Source of the DNA: Asanoa ferruginea | GTDB lineage: Bacteria > Actinomycetota > Actinomycetes > Mycobacteriales > Micromonosporaceae | Length of the DNA stretch: 64,000 nucleotides | NCBI RefSeq assembly: GCF_003387075.1 | Contig: NZ_QUMQ01000001.1 | Coordinates: forward strand, 6,882,001 to 6,946,000 | Reading direction: 5' to 3' | Part shown: positions 49,554-57,882 of the stretch, in pieces | Layout of the letters: each line of letters opens with the position of its first letter | Position numbering within the stretch: position 1 is the stretch's first letter | The notes under the pieces: model-generated | Database searches by the model: none | Seen by the model: only the letters and a program-made list of their open reading frames with translations | What the model was told of the DNA's origin: nothing | Position numbers and translations under genes: made by a program

Positions 49554-51487
49554 TGACCGGGGTGTGGCTGCCGGATCCGGCGAGCGTCCAGGCGAGCCGG
49601 ATCGTGCGGTTCGCGACCTGGCTCTCGGTTTCGGGGCGCGCGTCGTTGCCCGACGTGACCGACTACCGCGCGCTGCACGCATGGTCGGTGGCCGATCCCG
49701 GTGCGTTCTGGGCCGCGGTCGCCGAGTTCTTCGACGTCGAATGGTCGGCGCCGCCCCGTGAGGCGCTCGCCGCACGCCAGATGCCGGGCGCGGTCTGGTT
49801 TCCGGGCGGTGAGCTCAACTTCGGCGAGCACCTCCTGCGGGCCGGGGATTCCGCCCAGGCCGCCGTGGTCCTGGTGGGCGAGGACGGGTCGCGGTCGTCG
49901 CTCAGCTACGCCTCGCTGCGGTCGCAGGCCGCCGCGGTTGCCGGGCACCTGCGTTCCCTCGGGGTCGGGCCCGGCGACCGGGTTGTTGCCTACCTGCCCA
50001 ACTGCGTCGAGGGGGTCGTCGCGTTCGCGGCGTGCGCGCTTCTCGGCGCGGTGTGGGCGCAGACCGGGCTCGACTACGCGGCGCACTCGGCGGCGGAGCG
50101 GATGGCTCAGCTCTCGCCCACGGTGCTGATCGCGGGCTCGGGCTACCGGTTCGGCGGCCAGCTGCACGACCGCCGCGATGCGGTTGACGAGCTTCGGTCG
50201 CTGCTGCCGGGGCTGCGGCACACGATCACGGTGTCGACCGGTGGGCTGCCGCACCCGTCGTCACACACCTGGGAGTCCGCGCTGGCGGCTTCGCCCGTCC
50301 CGGGCGGCGTTTCCTTGCCGTTCGACCACCCGCTGTGGGTGCTGTTCACCTCGGGCACGACCGGCAAGCCCAAGGGAATCGTGCACGGGCACGGCGGCGT
50401 ACTCCTGGAGCAGTTGGTTTCGCCCGGTCTGCACCTGGACCTGCGCGACGACGATGTCTTCTTCTGGTTCACCACGCCCAACTGGATGATGTGGAACGCC
50501 CAGGTCTGCGGCCTGCTGCACGGCGCGACGATCGTGCTCTACGACGGCCGGCCCACACCCTCGTTGTGGTCACTGGTCGCCGATCTCGGCGTGACCGTGT
50601 TCGGGACGAGTCCAGGCTTTCTAGAGGCATCCCAACGCGCGGGCCTGTCGCCGGGTGCGTCGGCCTTGCGGTTGGTCGGTGTCACCGGATCGGTGCTGCC
50701 CGCCTCCGCCAACGCCTGGTTCCGGGAGAACGTCAGCGCGAGCGTCCAACTAGGATCGATGAGTGGTGGTACGGACATCGTCGGGATCTTCGTCGCGAGC
50801 GCGCCCAACACCCCGGTCTACGACGGCGAGATCAGTGCCCCGGCGCTGGGTGCGGCCGTCGAGGTCTGGAGCGCTGCCGGCCACCCGGTCCCGCCCGGCA
50901 CGCCGGGGGAGCTGGTGATCACCGAGCCGATGCCGTCGATGCCGCTGCGCTTCTGGGACGACCCCACCGGCCAGAAACTGCACGACACCTATTTCGCCAC
51001 GTTCCCGGGCGTCTGGCGGCACGGTGACCTGACCATGATCACCCCGCGGGGCACGGTCGTGATCCTCGGCCGCTCCGACGCGACGATCAACCGCCACGGC
51101 GTGCGGCTGGGTTCGGCGGAGATCTACGACGCGCTGGCCGCTCTGCCGTTGGTGTCCGATGCCCTGGTGGTCGGCGTGGAGGAGCCCGACGGCGGCTACT
51201 GGCTGCCGCTGTTCGTGGTGCCGACCGCCTGGCCGCCGCCCGACGACCTGGCGTCGTCGATCCGCCGCCTGATCGCGGAGCGGGCGTCCCCCCGACACGT
51301 GCCCGACGACGTGATCATCGTGCCGGAGCTTCCGCACACCAGAACCGGCAAGCGCCTGGAGGTCCCGGTCAAACGCATCCTGCAGGGCGCCGACCCCGAC
51401 AGCGTCATCAACCGCGGCGCGGTCGACAATGCGGAGGCGCTCGACACGCTCATCAGCGCGGCACGCGCGAGGCGGGGTTCGCGATGA
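49553..51487 (+). CDS. Acetoacetyl-CoA-synthetase-like acyl-CoA ligase
   Basis: A 644-residue member of the ANL (AMP-binding) superfamily, closest in layout to acetoacetate-CoA ligases: N-terminal AACS-like segment (YRALHAWSVADPGAFWAAVAEFF), P-loop LFTSGTTGKPKGIVHGHGG, FWFTTPNWMMWNAQVCGLLHGATIVLYDG, LGSMSGGTDIVG, GDLTMITPRGTVVILGRSDATINRHGVRLGSAEIY, and catalytic Lys in TRTGKRLEVPVKR. It would activate a short keto or hydroxy acid as its CoA thioester. I chose ATG 49553, which overlaps the permease stop. Confidence 0.9.
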   Translation: MTGVWLPDPASVQASRIVRFATWLSVSGRASLPDVTDYRALHAWSVADPGAFWAAVAEFFDVEWSAPPREALAARQMPGAVWFPGGELNFGEHLLRAGDSAQAAVVLVGEDGSRSSLSYASLRSQAAAVAGHLRSLGVGPGDRVVAYLPNCVEGVVAFAACALLGAVWAQTGLDYAAHSAAERMAQLSPTVLIAGSGYRFGGQLHDRRDAVDELRSLLPGLRHTITVSTGGLPHPSSHTWESALAASPVPGGVSLPFDHPLWVLFTSGTTGKPKGIVHGHGGVLLEQLVSPGLHLDLRDDDVFFWFTTPNWMMWNAQVCGLLHGATIVLYDGRPTPSLWSLVADLGVTVFGTSPGFLEASQRAGLSPGASALRLVGVTGSVLPASANAWFRENVSASVQLGSMSGGTDIVGIFVASAPNTPVYDGEISAPALGAAVEVWSAAGHPVPPGTPGELVITEPMPSMPLRFWDDPTGQKLHDTYFATFPGVWRHGDLTMITPRGTVVILGRSDATINRHGVRLGSAEIYDALAALPLVSDALVVGVEEPDGGYWLPLFVVPTAWPPPDDLASSIRRLIAERASPRHVPDDVIIVPELPHTRTGKRLEVPVKRILQGADPDSVINRGAVDNAEALDTLISAARARRGSR

Positions 51488-52113
51488 GCCACAGTGAGGT
51501 GACGATGTCCGACTGGCGCGACTACGGGCCGCTGGAGTTCCCGCGCATCCTCGACGCCGCCCTGGAGGCGTTCTACGAGCACGGTTACCACGGCACGACC
51601 ACGCGTGACCTGGCCCGCCGCTCCGGCCTGTCGGTGCCCGGCGTCTACCACTACTACCCGTCGAAGCAGGACATCCTCGTCGAGCTGATGATGGTGATCA
51701 TCGACGAACTGCTGACCCGCAGCCGCTCGGCCCTTTCCGCGGCGCAGCCGGATCCGCGCTCCCAGTTCGACGCGCTGGTCGAGTCGCTGTTGCTCTTCCA
51801 CATGTATCGGCGTACCGGTGCGATCGTCTCGACCGGCGAGCTGCGCAGCCTCGAAGCGGGCAACCGGGAGCGGTATGTCGCCAAGCGGGATGAACAGCAG
51901 CGGATGCTCGACGAGGTGATCCTGGCCGGAGTGCGCGACGGTTCGTTCTCGACGCCGTACCCGAAGGACGCCAGCCGGGCCATCGCGTCTCTCTGTGTGG
52001 GGGTCGCGTCCTGGTATCGGCCGGACGGATCGCTCCCCGTCTCCGCGCTCCTTGATCGCTACCTGACCATCGCGCGCTCGATCGTGGGCATCGCCGGCGC
52101 GGCGGACCGATGA
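51484..52113 (+). CDS. TetR-family transcriptional regulator
   Basis: A 209-residue regulator. The HTH is RILDAALEAFYEHGYHGTTTRDLARRSGLSVPGVYHYYPSKQDIL, followed by a helical ligand domain resembling those of TetR proteins that sense acyl-CoAs (KstR2/FadR-like). It lies inside the catabolic operon (ATGA overlap on both sides) and probably controls it, perhaps through the palindrome at 44527. Confidence 0.87.
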   Translation: MSHSEVTMSDWRDYGPLEFPRILDAALEAFYEHGYHGTTTRDLARRSGLSVPGVYHYYPSKQDILVELMMVIIDELLTRSRSALSAAQPDPRSQFDALVESLLLFHMYRRTGAIVSTGELRSLEAGNRERYVAKRDEQQRMLDEVILAGVRDGSFSTPYPKDASRAIASLCVGVASWYRPDGSLPVSALLDRYLTIARSIVGIAGAADR

Positions 52114-52883
52114 CCGCCCCGACCACCCCCTCGGCCGCGCGGTCGGGGGCGGGCGACGCTGGGCCGGTGCGGTCCGCGGTGATCACCGGGGCGTCCCGGG
52201 GGATCGGGCGGGGGATCGCGCTCGCCCTGGCCCAGGAGGGCTGGGACCTGACGCTGGTGGCCCGCTCATCGGCGGGGCTGGCGGAGGTAGCGGCCGCGAC
52301 CGGGGCTTCGTCTGTCAACCTGGACCTCTCGGATCCGTCCGCGCCGGCTGCCGTGGTGGAGGCGCACCTGCGTCGGCACTCGTCTCTCGACGCGCTGGTG
52401 CTCGCGGCCGGCGTCGGCTCGGCCGCGTCGCTCGACGGGTATCCGGTGTCGCGCTACGAGAAGCAGTTCGCCCTGAACACCCGGGCGCCGTTCCTGTTGA
52501 TGCGGTCGGCGCTGCCACTGCTGCGGGCGGCTGCCTCGCGTCGCCCTTCGCGCGGCGCGAAGATCATCGCCCTGGCGTCGATCGGCGGGGTCTACGCGGA
52601 GCCGTCGCTCTCTGTCTACGGCGCCACGAAGGCGGCGTTGCTGGCTCTGTGCCGCGGCTTCAACGCGGAGGAGTCGGGCACCGGAGTGACCGCGACGGCG
52701 ATCGCGCCGGGCTACGTCGACACGGACATGAGCGCGTGGGTGCACGACACGGTCCCGCCGTCGTCGATGATCCCGGTCGCCGACGTCGTTGCGACGGTTG
52801 GCTTTCTGCTCTCCCTGTCGGCCCGCAGCGTGGTCAACGAACTCGTGGTCTCGCGCGCCGGAACCAGCGGGTATGCCGCATGA
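52110..52883 (+). CDS. SDR-family oxidoreductase
   Basis: A 257-residue short-chain dehydrogenase/reductase with NAD(P) motif TGASRGIGRGIALAL (TGxxxGIG), the LDLSDP acidic region, LASIGGVY (catalytic Ser) and YGATKAALLAL (YxxxK). It would interconvert a keto and a hydroxy group on the pathway intermediate. It overlaps the TetR and kinase genes by 4 bp. Confidence 0.9.
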   Translation: MTAPTTPSAARSGAGDAGPVRSAVITGASRGIGRGIALALAQEGWDLTLVARSSAGLAEVAAATGASSVNLDLSDPSAPAAVVEAHLRRHSSLDALVLAAGVGSAASLDGYPVSRYEKQFALNTRAPFLLMRSALPLLRAAASRRPSRGAKIIALASIGGVYAEPSLSVYGATKAALLALCRGFNAEESGTGVTATAIAPGYVDTDMSAWVHDTVPPSSMIPVADVVATVGFLLSLSARSVVNELVVSRAGTSGYAA

Positions 52884-53902
52884 GCGCGGCCGCCCTGGAC
52901 CTGCCCGGCGTGCGTCACTTCCTGGAGACGTCGGGCGTCCCGGTCGCCGCCCCACTGACCGCTTCGCTGGTGAGCGGCGGCCGATCGAACCTGACCTACG
53001 TGGTCACGGACGGCGTCCATCGCTGGGTGGTCCGGCGCCCGCCGCTGTCCGGCCTGACCCAGTCGGCCCACGACGTGGCGCGCGAGTGGCGAGTCACCCA
53101 GGCGCTGCAATACAGCGCGGTGCCGGTGCCGCCGGCGGTCGCCCTGTGCGAGGACGTGTCCGTCATCGGTGCACCCTTTGCGGTCACCGGTTTCGTGGCT
53201 GGCCAGGTGGTGCGCACGCGAGCGCAACTCGACGCGTACCCGTCGGAGGAGCTCGAGTCCTGCGTGACCGAACTGGTCCGGGTCTTGGCCGACCTCCACT
53301 CGGTCGACGTGGCTTCGGTCGGCCTGGCCGGCCTGGGCCGCCCGGACGGCTTCCTGGACCGCCAGGTCAGGCTGTGGTGGCGCCAGTGGAACGAGGTCAA
53401 AACCCACGACCTAACCGACGCGACGCGCCTGCACTCCCAGTTGGTCGCCGCATTGCCGGCGCGCTCAGGCCACATCGGCGTGGTCCACGGCGACTACCGG
53501 ATCGACAACACCCTCCTGGACGCGACCGACATCAGCAAGGTGCTGGCGGTGGTCGACTGGGAACTGGCAACGGTCGGCGACGTGCAGACCGACGTGGCGC
53601 TGATGTGCGTTTACCGCCAGCCGCAGCTCGACCCGATCCTTGGCCTGGACGCCGCGTGGGCCAGCGACCGCCTTCCCTCCGCGGACGCGATCGCCGAGGC
53701 GTATGCCCGGCGACGGGGCGTCGACCTCGACCACTGGCCGTTCTATCTGGCGCTGGCCAACTTCAAGCTGGCGGTGATCGCCCAGGGGATCAGCTACCGG
53801 GCCCGCCAGGGCGCCGCCGCCGACGCCACGTCGGCCCAGGCGGAGGAGGCCGTCCCCGCCCTGATGGCGGCCGGCCTCCACGAACTACGCCTCAGGTCGT
53901 GA
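52880..53902 (+). CDS. Aminoglycoside-phosphotransferase-like kinase (ACAD10/11 kinase type)
   Basis: A 340-residue kinase-fold protein. Nucleotide-binding strands GGRSNLTYVV and HRWVVRRPPLSGL and the catalytic motif HGDYRIDNTLL (HGDxxxxN), then VVDWELATVGDVQTDVALM (metal Asp), match the APH family found as the N-terminal domain of ACAD10/11 and as LvaA. These phosphorylate the hydroxy group of 4-hydroxyacyl-CoA. The DRQVRLWWRQW segment is typical of that subgroup. ATG 52880 overlaps the SDR stop. The IS30 element inserted 35 bp downstream. Confidence 0.88.
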   Translation: MSAAALDLPGVRHFLETSGVPVAAPLTASLVSGGRSNLTYVVTDGVHRWVVRRPPLSGLTQSAHDVAREWRVTQALQYSAVPVPPAVALCEDVSVIGAPFAVTGFVAGQVVRTRAQLDAYPSEELESCVTELVRVLADLHSVDVASVGLAGLGRPDGFLDRQVRLWWRQWNEVKTHDLTDATRLHSQLVAALPARSGHIGVVHGDYRIDNTLLDATDISKVLAVVDWELATVGDVQTDVALMCVYRQPQLDPILGLDAAWASDRLPSADAIAEAYARRRGVDLDHWPFYLALANFKLAVIAQGISYRARQGAAADATSAQAEEAVPALMAAGLHELRLRS

Positions 53903-53942
53903 GCGGCGCGCCGCGAAAGACACGCCGGGCGCCAGCAGATCT

Positions 53943-53991
53943 AGGAAAAAACAGGTAGCCATAGGCGTAGTCAATTGCTGGTTGCAACACC
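53943..53991. repeat. Left terminal inverted repeat of IS30-like element
   Basis: It begins AGGAAAAAACAGGTAGCC and ends GGTTGCAACACC. Roughly 80% of its bases match the reverse complement of the right end, with one single-base gap. Confidence 0.8.
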
Positions 53992-54018
53992 ACCTCGTTG
54001 TTGTGTGTGGAGGTGGGT

Positions 54019-55044
54019 ATGGCATCACGGTTGTCTATGGCGGAGCGGGAAGAGATCGGGTTGGGTCGGGCCGGGGGTGAGTCGATTCGGTCGATCGCCC
54101 GGCGTCTTGGCAGGCAGCCTTCGACGGTGTCGCGTGAGGTGGGCCGGTTCGAGCGGTACGGGGAGCCGTATAAGCCGCGGGCGGCGGATTGGGCGGCGTG
54201 GCTGCGCCATCGCCGGCCGCGGCGGCCTGCCAAGCTGGTCATCAACGCTGAGCTGCGGTCGGTGGTGGTGGCGGGGTTGCGGCGGCGGTACTCGCCGCGG
54301 CAGCTGGCCGCCCGGCTGCGGATCGATCATCCCGACCGGTCGGAGATGTGGGTGTCGCACGAGACGATCTATCAGGCGATCTATCTGCAGGCCCGCGGGA
54401 ACCTACGCGCGGACCTGTCCCGGCAGGTCGCGCTGCGGTCCGGTCGAGCCGCCCGCCGACCCCGGGCGGTCGCGGGTGGGGCGGTGCGGTCGAGTCGGGC
54501 CTGGCTGGGGTTGAACATTGCGGCCCGCCCCGCGGAGGTCGCGGATCGGGCGGTGCCCGGGCATTGGGAGGGTGACCTTTTGGAGGGGACCCGCCGCCGC
54601 GGGTCGGGTGGCTCGGCGATCGCGACCCTGGTGGAGCGGCATACCCGGTTCGTGATCCTGGTCGCCCTGCCCGACGGGAAGGTCTCCGAGCATGTCGTGG
54701 CCCGCCTGGCGACCGCGATGGCCTGGCTCCCGGAGCGGCTGCGCGCGTCGCTGACCTGGGACCAGGGCAGCGAAATGGCGCTACACGCCCGGTTCAGCAT
54801 CGCGACGGGCTGCCCGGTCTACTTCTGCGACCCACACAGCCCCTGGCAACGCGGCAGCAACGAGAACACCAACGGCCTGCTCCGCCAGTACTTCCCGAAA
54901 GGGATCTTCGACTTCACCACCATCGACCAGACCGGCCTGGACGCCGTCGCCGACGAACTCAACGACCGACCCCGCATGACCCTGGGCTGGGCCAAGCCGA
55001 GTGAGAAGATGGCCCAACTACTCGGTGTTGCAACCACCAGTTGA
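54019..55044 (+). CDS. IS30-family transposase
   Basis: A 341-residue DDE transposase. The N-terminal HTH region is RLSMAEREEIGLGRAGGESIRSIARRLGRQPSTVSREV. Catalytic residues are visible in GHWEGDLLEG (Asp), LTWDQGSEMA (Asp) and PWQRGSNENTNGLLRQYFPKG (Glu). I chose ATG 54019, which follows GGAGGTGGG; a GTG 21 bp upstream is less likely. No frameshift or stop is seen, so the element may be active. The stop codon lies inside the right inverted repeat. Confidence 0.93.
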   Translation: MASRLSMAEREEIGLGRAGGESIRSIARRLGRQPSTVSREVGRFERYGEPYKPRAADWAAWLRHRRPRRPAKLVINAELRSVVVAGLRRRYSPRQLAARLRIDHPDRSEMWVSHETIYQAIYLQARGNLRADLSRQVALRSGRAARRPRAVAGGAVRSSRAWLGLNIAARPAEVADRAVPGHWEGDLLEGTRRRGSGGSAIATLVERHTRFVILVALPDGKVSEHVVARLATAMAWLPERLRASLTWDQGSEMALHARFSIATGCPVYFCDPHSPWQRGSNENTNGLLRQYFPKGIFDFTTIDQTGLDAVADELNDRPRMTLGWAKPSEKMAQLLGVATTS

Positions 55045-55071
55045 CCCCGCCATAGCTACCAGAATTTTCCT
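55024..55071. repeat. Right terminal inverted repeat of IS30-like element
   Basis: It begins GGTGTTGCAACC and ends TTTTCCT, the inverse of the left end, and contains the transposase stop codon. Confidence 0.8.
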
Positions 55072-55591
55072 AGATCTCGGGTGAGACCGAGCCGTCGCGG
55101 CGGATCGGACGGCCGAGAAGATCGTGCAGGGCTGCCTCGGTCGAGCGGAGCAGTTCGGTGCCGAACACGCACAGCGAATGCTCCCAGGGGTGGCCGAACG
55201 TGCCGAACCGGAAGTCTTCGGCCAGGTAGATGTAGTAGTCGCCGTCCGGGTAGGGCGACAGCGGCCATCCCGGACTGCCCGGTGGGTCGACGGTGTCGGG
55301 CCCGATGCGGCCCGGCCAGACCTCGTAACAGGTGTGCTGCCAGTCGAGAGCCAGGATCGGCCCGTTAGCGGACGCCATCGTGAGGCCGGCGTGGACGACG
55401 TCGGTCAGGTGATCGAGCCGGCCGTAGCCGGGATCATCGTCCAGGGCGGCCAGGGACCAGGTGACGGATGGCGCCGGCTCCTTGATCGCGGGAAACCTCG
55501 TCATGCTGGGCCGGAAGTCGAACTGCGCGTAAAAGCGGTCCCAAACGGCGGCCCGGTCGTCGCCCAGTTCGCGGTAAGCCTTCGGAGCCAC
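55070..55591 (-). CDS. DUF2716-like protein, 3' end at IS junction
   Basis: About 173 residues. RAAVWDRFYAQFDFRPSMTRFPAIKEPAPSVTWSLAAL is the recognisable DUF2716 segment, followed by YYIYLAEDFRFGTFGHPWEHSLCVFGTELL. The function of the family is unknown. The start is uncertain: GTG 55591 (VAPKAYRELGDD) fits the domain and lies just downstream of the regulator stop, while more upstream GTG codons overlap the regulator. The TAG stop (55070-55072) falls at the junction with the insertion sequence, so the last few residues may have been changed by the insertion. Confidence 0.72.
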   Translation of the reverse strand: MAPKAYRELGDDRAAVWDRFYAQFDFRPSMTRFPAIKEPAPSVTWSLAALDDDPGYGRLDHLTDVVHAGLTMASANGPILALDWQHTCYEVWPGRIGPDTVDPPGSPGWPLSPYPDGDYYIYLAEDFRFGTFGHPWEHSLCVFGTELLRSTEAALHDLLGRPIRRDGSVSPEI

Positions 55592-55614
55592 CGGGGGACA
55601 GTAGCCGACCGCGG

Positions 55615-57414
55615 TCAGTTCGCGGGTGTGACGATGCCGTACTCGTGGATCTTGCGATAGATCGTCGCGCGAGACATGCCGAGGGAGCCTGCGGCCTTGA
55701 TTTTGTTGCCGTCCCAGTCGATCAAACTGCGGACGATCGCGTCGCGTTCCATGGCCTCCAACGGGCTCAGCAGTCGCCGACTCACCGTCCGGCATTCTGG
55801 TGGCAGGTCCGCGGGCAGGATCGCTCCGCTTCGGCGGTGTTGCACTATCCGACGCAGGACCGCGAACAGCTGCTCCGTATTACCCGGCCAGCTCGACCGC
55901 ACCAGCAACTGCATCGCCTCGGGCGAGCACACCAGACTCCCGCCCGTGACCAGCCGCGACAGGAAGAAAGGCACCAGGGCCTGCACGTCTTCGACGTGAT
56001 GGCGCAGCGGTGGCAGCTCCACAGTGCTCGGGAAGAAGCGCAACAACCCCGCCATCTCGCCGCCGTCGTGGCGTTGGCTCAGGGTCACCGCGACCCAAGG
56101 CTGCGGCACAGCGGCGCGCGCCTCCTCCAACAACCGCGACAACGTGCGCAACCGCCCCCGGCTCAGCTTGTCGACGTGTTGGATCACCAACGTCCCGCCG
56201 GCGTCGAGGAGCTCCCGCCGAGCCTCCGCCAGCCACCCATGCCGCCCGGCCGCCGCCGCGTCCAGCACCGCGAAGTGCACCCCCGGCCGCCGCTGCTGGT
56301 GTACCGCCCGGATCACTGCCAGCTTGCCGACCCCCGGCTCGCCCTCGACCGCGAGCCACTCGCCCGCGTCATAGACCGCCTGCACCTGATGGCAGCCGCG
56401 CAACCACAGCGCACCAGACCCGACCAGGCCCGGCATGAACATCCGCGGCGCCGACGCGATCTCCGTCCGCGGGCGCGACGGCGACGACAGCTTGACGTGC
56501 ACGACACCCCCGGCCAGCCGGCCCTCGCCGCGCACCGGGCGGCAATACATCCGGGCCTTCACCCCGCTCGGCAGCTCGACCACTACCGACGCCGTCGGGG
56601 TCCGGCTGGCCAGCGTCTCGGCCGCCTGGGCCAGCAGCACCGACTGCTCCGCCGGATCGAGCACCTGGCGCGCGTTGTCGTTCATCATCACGACGTCGTT
56701 GTTGAGGGCGAACACGATTCCCGCGGTACGCCGGCACGTGCGCAGATACTCCTGCAGCAGCTCCAGCTCGCGGATGCCGCTGTCAGTGAGGAGAGCCTGC
56801 TGGATCTGGCCGGCCGTGGTCTTGGCCAGGATCAACAGCAGCGGATCGGCGTCCTTGCGCCAGCAGGTCAGGTCGACCGCCCCGACGGTCTTGCCCGAGA
56901 TCGGGTGGTGGATCGGCACGCCGGCGCAGGCGAGATCCTCCAGATGCTCGGCGTAGTGCTCGTGGCCGAACACCTGCATCGGGCGGCCACCCTCCAGCGC
57001 GGTGCCGATGCCGTTCGTTCCGACAAATTCCTCGGCGTAGCTGAAGCCCGGTGACAGATTCACCCGATCGAGGTGCGTGTCGAGGTCGCGGCCCGCGTCC
57101 ATCCGGGTCAGGACCAGGCCGGCCGGGTCGGTCAGGATGATGCTGATCGGCTGGCCGTCGAGGTGTTCGCGCAAATGGCGCAACACGGGCAGCGCGCTGC
57201 GGGACAGCGGCGTGTCGAGGTCGGGGTCGCGCAGGTAGGTCAGGTCGATCCGGTCGGCGGCCACGTTCCAGCGCCTCGACCGCCACCACGATGCCAGGAT
57301 CGCGTCGCGGACCTGGTTGGGGTCTACGGCCTCGGCGGTCAGGAACTGTTCACGCGTCTTCGCCAACTGCTCGGTGTCGCTGATCTCGTCTGGAAACGTC
57401 GAACCCGGTGGCAT
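55615..57414 (-). CDS. AcoR/MimR-type Fis-family regulator
   Basis: A 599-residue activator. GAF-like sensor domain (~70-230; GFSYAEEFVGTNGIGTALEGGRPMQVFGHEHY), a PAS-like region, a degenerate AAA+ domain (Walker A VEGEPGVGK, ~355-363; VELPPLRHH) and a C-terminal Fis HTH (KIKAAGSLGMSRATIYRKIHEYGI). The sigma-54 contact motif GAFTGA is absent, so it likely works with sigma-70-type polymerase, like other actinobacterial members such as MimR. I chose ATG 57414 (MPPGSTFPDE); earlier starts add non-conserved residues. It is divergent from the monooxygenase operon, which it very probably activates. Confidence 0.87.
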   Translation of the reverse strand: MPPGSTFPDEISDTEQLAKTREQFLTAEAVDPNQVRDAILASWWRSRRWNVAADRIDLTYLRDPDLDTPLSRSALPVLRHLREHLDGQPISIILTDPAGLVLTRMDAGRDLDTHLDRVNLSPGFSYAEEFVGTNGIGTALEGGRPMQVFGHEHYAEHLEDLACAGVPIHHPISGKTVGAVDLTCWRKDADPLLLILAKTTAGQIQQALLTDSGIRELELLQEYLRTCRRTAGIVFALNNDVVMMNDNARQVLDPAEQSVLLAQAAETLASRTPTASVVVELPSGVKARMYCRPVRGEGRLAGGVVHVKLSSPSRPRTEIASAPRMFMPGLVGSGALWLRGCHQVQAVYDAGEWLAVEGEPGVGKLAVIRAVHQQRRPGVHFAVLDAAAAGRHGWLAEARRELLDAGGTLVIQHVDKLSRGRLRTLSRLLEEARAAVPQPWVAVTLSQRHDGGEMAGLLRFFPSTVELPPLRHHVEDVQALVPFFLSRLVTGGSLVCSPEAMQLLVRSSWPGNTEQLFAVLRRIVQHRRSGAILPADLPPECRTVSRRLLSPLEAMERDAIVRSLIDWDGNKIKAAGSLGMSRATIYRKIHEYGIVTPAN

Positions 57415-57515
57415 GGACGGCCCCCTGCCCGGTCGAGCGCACGCCGGCGGGGGATGGCCGGGGCACGCTCTGGTTACGTCCTGGTTACACGTTACGCTCC
57501 GCGCCGATTCGGGCC

Positions 57516-57530
57516 GTCTCATGTTGAGAC
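57516..57530. promoter_or_regulatory. Putative regulator site 1 (GTCTCA-N3-TGAGAC)
   Basis: GTCTCATGTTGAGAC is a perfect inverted repeat with a 3-bp spacer, in the divergent region 102-116 bp from the regulator start and 34-48 bp before the small ORF. A near-identical copy is at 57802. Three GTTAC elements (57473, 57484, 57491) lie just upstream and might also be sites. Confidence 0.6.
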
Positions 57531-57563
57531 CCCACCGCCGGCTGGCGGGTGTGGACTCGGCCA

Positions 57564-57803
57564 ATGGAGTCGACGCGCGAGTCGTTCAACCCATGGAGCG
57601 TCGTCAACGTGGTCTTTCACCACCTCGCGGCGCAGGGGCTGCATCCGATCCTGGGCGGCGCGGATCCGGGTGGGCCGGCCGCGGATCTTCTGCGCGCCAT
57701 GGGGATCGAGCCGGCGCCCGAGGGCGACCGGCAGGTCGGCGAGAACGTCAAACGTCACCTCGCCGAGATCCGCGCCGCGATGTTCGAGGAACAGGACTCC
57801 TGA
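57564..57803 (+). CDS. Small hypothetical protein upstream of prmA
   Basis: A 79-residue acidic protein (MESTRESFNPWSVVNVVFHH..., ...LLRAMGIEPAPEGD..., ...EIRAAMFEEQDS). It looks fully helical, with no membrane segment. It lies between the two regulator-site copies and on the same strand as prmA, so it may be part of the operon. A GTG at 57549 is an alternative start. I do not recognise the family. Confidence 0.6.
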   Translation: MESTRESFNPWSVVNVVFHHLAAQGLHPILGGADPGGPAADLLRAMGIEPAPEGDRQVGENVKRHLAEIRAAMFEEQDS

Positions 57804-57816
57804 CTCAATGTGAGAC
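57802..57816. promoter_or_regulatory. Putative regulator site 2 before prmA
   Basis: GACTCAATGTGAGAC matches site 1 in both arms with one mismatch (GACTCA for GTCTCA) and has the same 3-bp spacer. It starts inside the stop codon of the small ORF and is 66 bp from ATG 57883, a good place for activation of prmA. Confidence 0.55.
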
Positions 57817-57882
57817 CGCACCCCGAGCCGACGTGCGGTCTGATCCGTCGCATGACGCACAGCCAACGGTGAGGAGACACCT

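Larger units (their letters stand above)
53937..55077. mobile_element. IS30-family insertion sequence with AGATCT direct repeats
   Basis: The element is about 1.13 kb. Imperfect terminal inverted repeats span 53943-53991 and 55024-55071 (about 80% identical; both begin AGGAAAA and end GGTTGCAACACC). AGATCT flanks both ends (53937-53942 and 55072-55077) as a possible target duplication; because it is palindromic, the true duplication could be shorter (GATC or AT). One intact transposase gene fills the element. Confidence 0.88.

Noticed and set aside
57415-57563. Sigma-54 (-24/-12) promoter for the monooxygenase
   Set aside because: No GG-N10-GC element at a suitable place is convincing, the regulator lacks GAFTGA, and actinomycetes generally lack sigma-54.
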